Source: Homarus americanus
Lineage: Eukaryota; Arthropoda; Malacostraca; Decapoda; Nephropidae
Reading direction: 5' to 3'
Assembly: GCF_018991925.1 (NCBI RefSeq)
Contig: NW_024737068.1
Span: forward strand, 8,969,885-9,033,884
Length of the DNA: 64,000 nucleotides
Shown: positions 63,330-64,000 of the stretch, one piece after another
Position numbering within the stretch: the first letter of the stretch is position 1
Layout: every line of letters begins with the position of its first letter
Program-made: the position numbers and the translations under genes
Notes under the pieces: generated by a model
What the model saw: the letters and a program-made list of their open reading frames with translations, nothing else
Told to the model about the DNA's origin: nothing
Databases searched by the model: none

Positions 63330-64000
63330 CACATTTCAAGTTCCACACAGTGTATAAATGTCCCATGTCCTATGATGTTGCTTTCAACTATCTTAAATTT
63401 TGTACGAGTTTTATTTATTTATTTTTTTTTTTTACTAAATGATGGGCTAAATCCATCCTTAAATACTACCTTCAAAATGAACAACAAAACATCATATCTA
63501 TTTTTATTTTGAGTTATTCATCAATAGGAAGGTGGATAATCTATGATTACCTCATGGAGAAGTGACCTTGCCTTGCTGGAAAAGAGGGTGCTCTTATGTC
63601 CTACATGTTGTCTAAGAAACAAGTATCTTCCTGAGTTTGGGCAAATACATTGCGGAAAAGTAGACTCATCCAACGCATGTATCTGTGTGTACGTTACTTT
63701 GTAAACAGTTGGCAGGCCTGTGGAACCTTGCAAAGGGGGAGGCAGTTACAGCACTGATTCACATAATTGCTTTCTCCGATGATCATTCATTATTGGGTAT
63801 ACGTGTTTGTATAGTATTCCACAACTAAAATAGAAAGTCAGCTATTTCAAACCATCATTTGTTGAACATCTCGAAACTTGTATCTAGTCAGGTGTATCAG
63901 ATGAGCAGATGTAGCCACGGTTACACTTTTAGAATAATCTGCCAGGTTTCAATATTCATCAGCCAAAACTGGGAAGATACTTGTTTCTTAGACCATCTAG
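63330..64000. other. downstream flank with long inverted repeat
   Basis: No gene supported; the minus frame at 63521-63733 has no recognised domain. A perfect 22-bp inverted repeat (63610-63631 with 63972-63993), similar for about 10 more bases inward, bounds a 340-bp interior and could mark a MITE. It reaches nearly to the window edge. Confidence 0.5.

Overview
This window is nuclear DNA from an invertebrate animal, most likely a crustacean (inference). The evidence is spliced genes with GT-AG introns, degenerate AACCT/TTAGG-like tracts, tRNA-derived SINE and LINE debris, and very heavy loading with tandem repeats. By my tally about 22 kb, roughly a third of the window, is minisatellite or pyrimidine-rich tandem repeat. 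Nearly all of the very long open frames are artefacts of repeats whose period is a multiple of three or whose sequence lacks stop codons.

Three protein-coding loci are well supported. (1) A divergent Distal-less/Dlx-class homeobox gene on the + strand. Its certain exons are 8982-9072, 11369-11521 (homeodomain residues 1-44), 21567-21703 (homeodomain 45-60) and 21863-23303 (long C-terminal region). A Gln-rich exon-like segment at 5944-6342 may be its N-terminus, but its splice phase does not fit. The 10-kb intron inside the homeodomain is almost entirely tandem repeat. (2) An unrecognised secreted protein on the + strand in six exons: 48412-48465, 49728-49891, 52894-53073, 57009-57111, 62275-62382 and 62909-63187. 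It is 295 aa, with a signal peptide, three N-glycosylation sequons, only two cysteines and an Asp/Glu/His-rich hexapeptide-repeat tail. All five junctions keep phase. (3) A nearly intact Tigger/pogo-type DNA transposon at 59033-61473, inside the fourth intron of gene 2. It has perfect 23-bp terminal inverted repeats and TA duplications, and its transposase frame is broken by one TGA codon.

Layout: 1-5.9 kb upstream region with a candidate TATA promoter; 5.9-23.6 kb Dll-like gene; 24.5-27.3 kb a 28-bp satellite-like array; 27.3-34.7 kb intergenic DNA with GC-richer candidate regulatory islands and a duplicated exon-end-like module; 35-36.3 kb a 35-bp array; 37.3-37.7 kb a GC-rich promoter-like island with a candidate minus-strand first exon; 39.8-43.7 kb a 19-bp array; 45.1-47.8 kb a 34-bp array broken by a DNA element that itself holds a SINE; 48.1-63.3 kb the secreted-protein gene, whose introns contain SINE, LINE, inverted-repeat and Tigger sequence. 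No CRISPR, prokaryotic operon, rRNA or functional tRNA gene was seen.

I searched for an undescribed system. The best candidates are the secreted acidic-His protein (no family recognised), the diverged Dll-class homeodomain gene with its repeat-built intron, a circularly permuted dispersed repeat at 37.9 and 47.9 kb, and a possible transposon excision footprint next to the Tigger copy.
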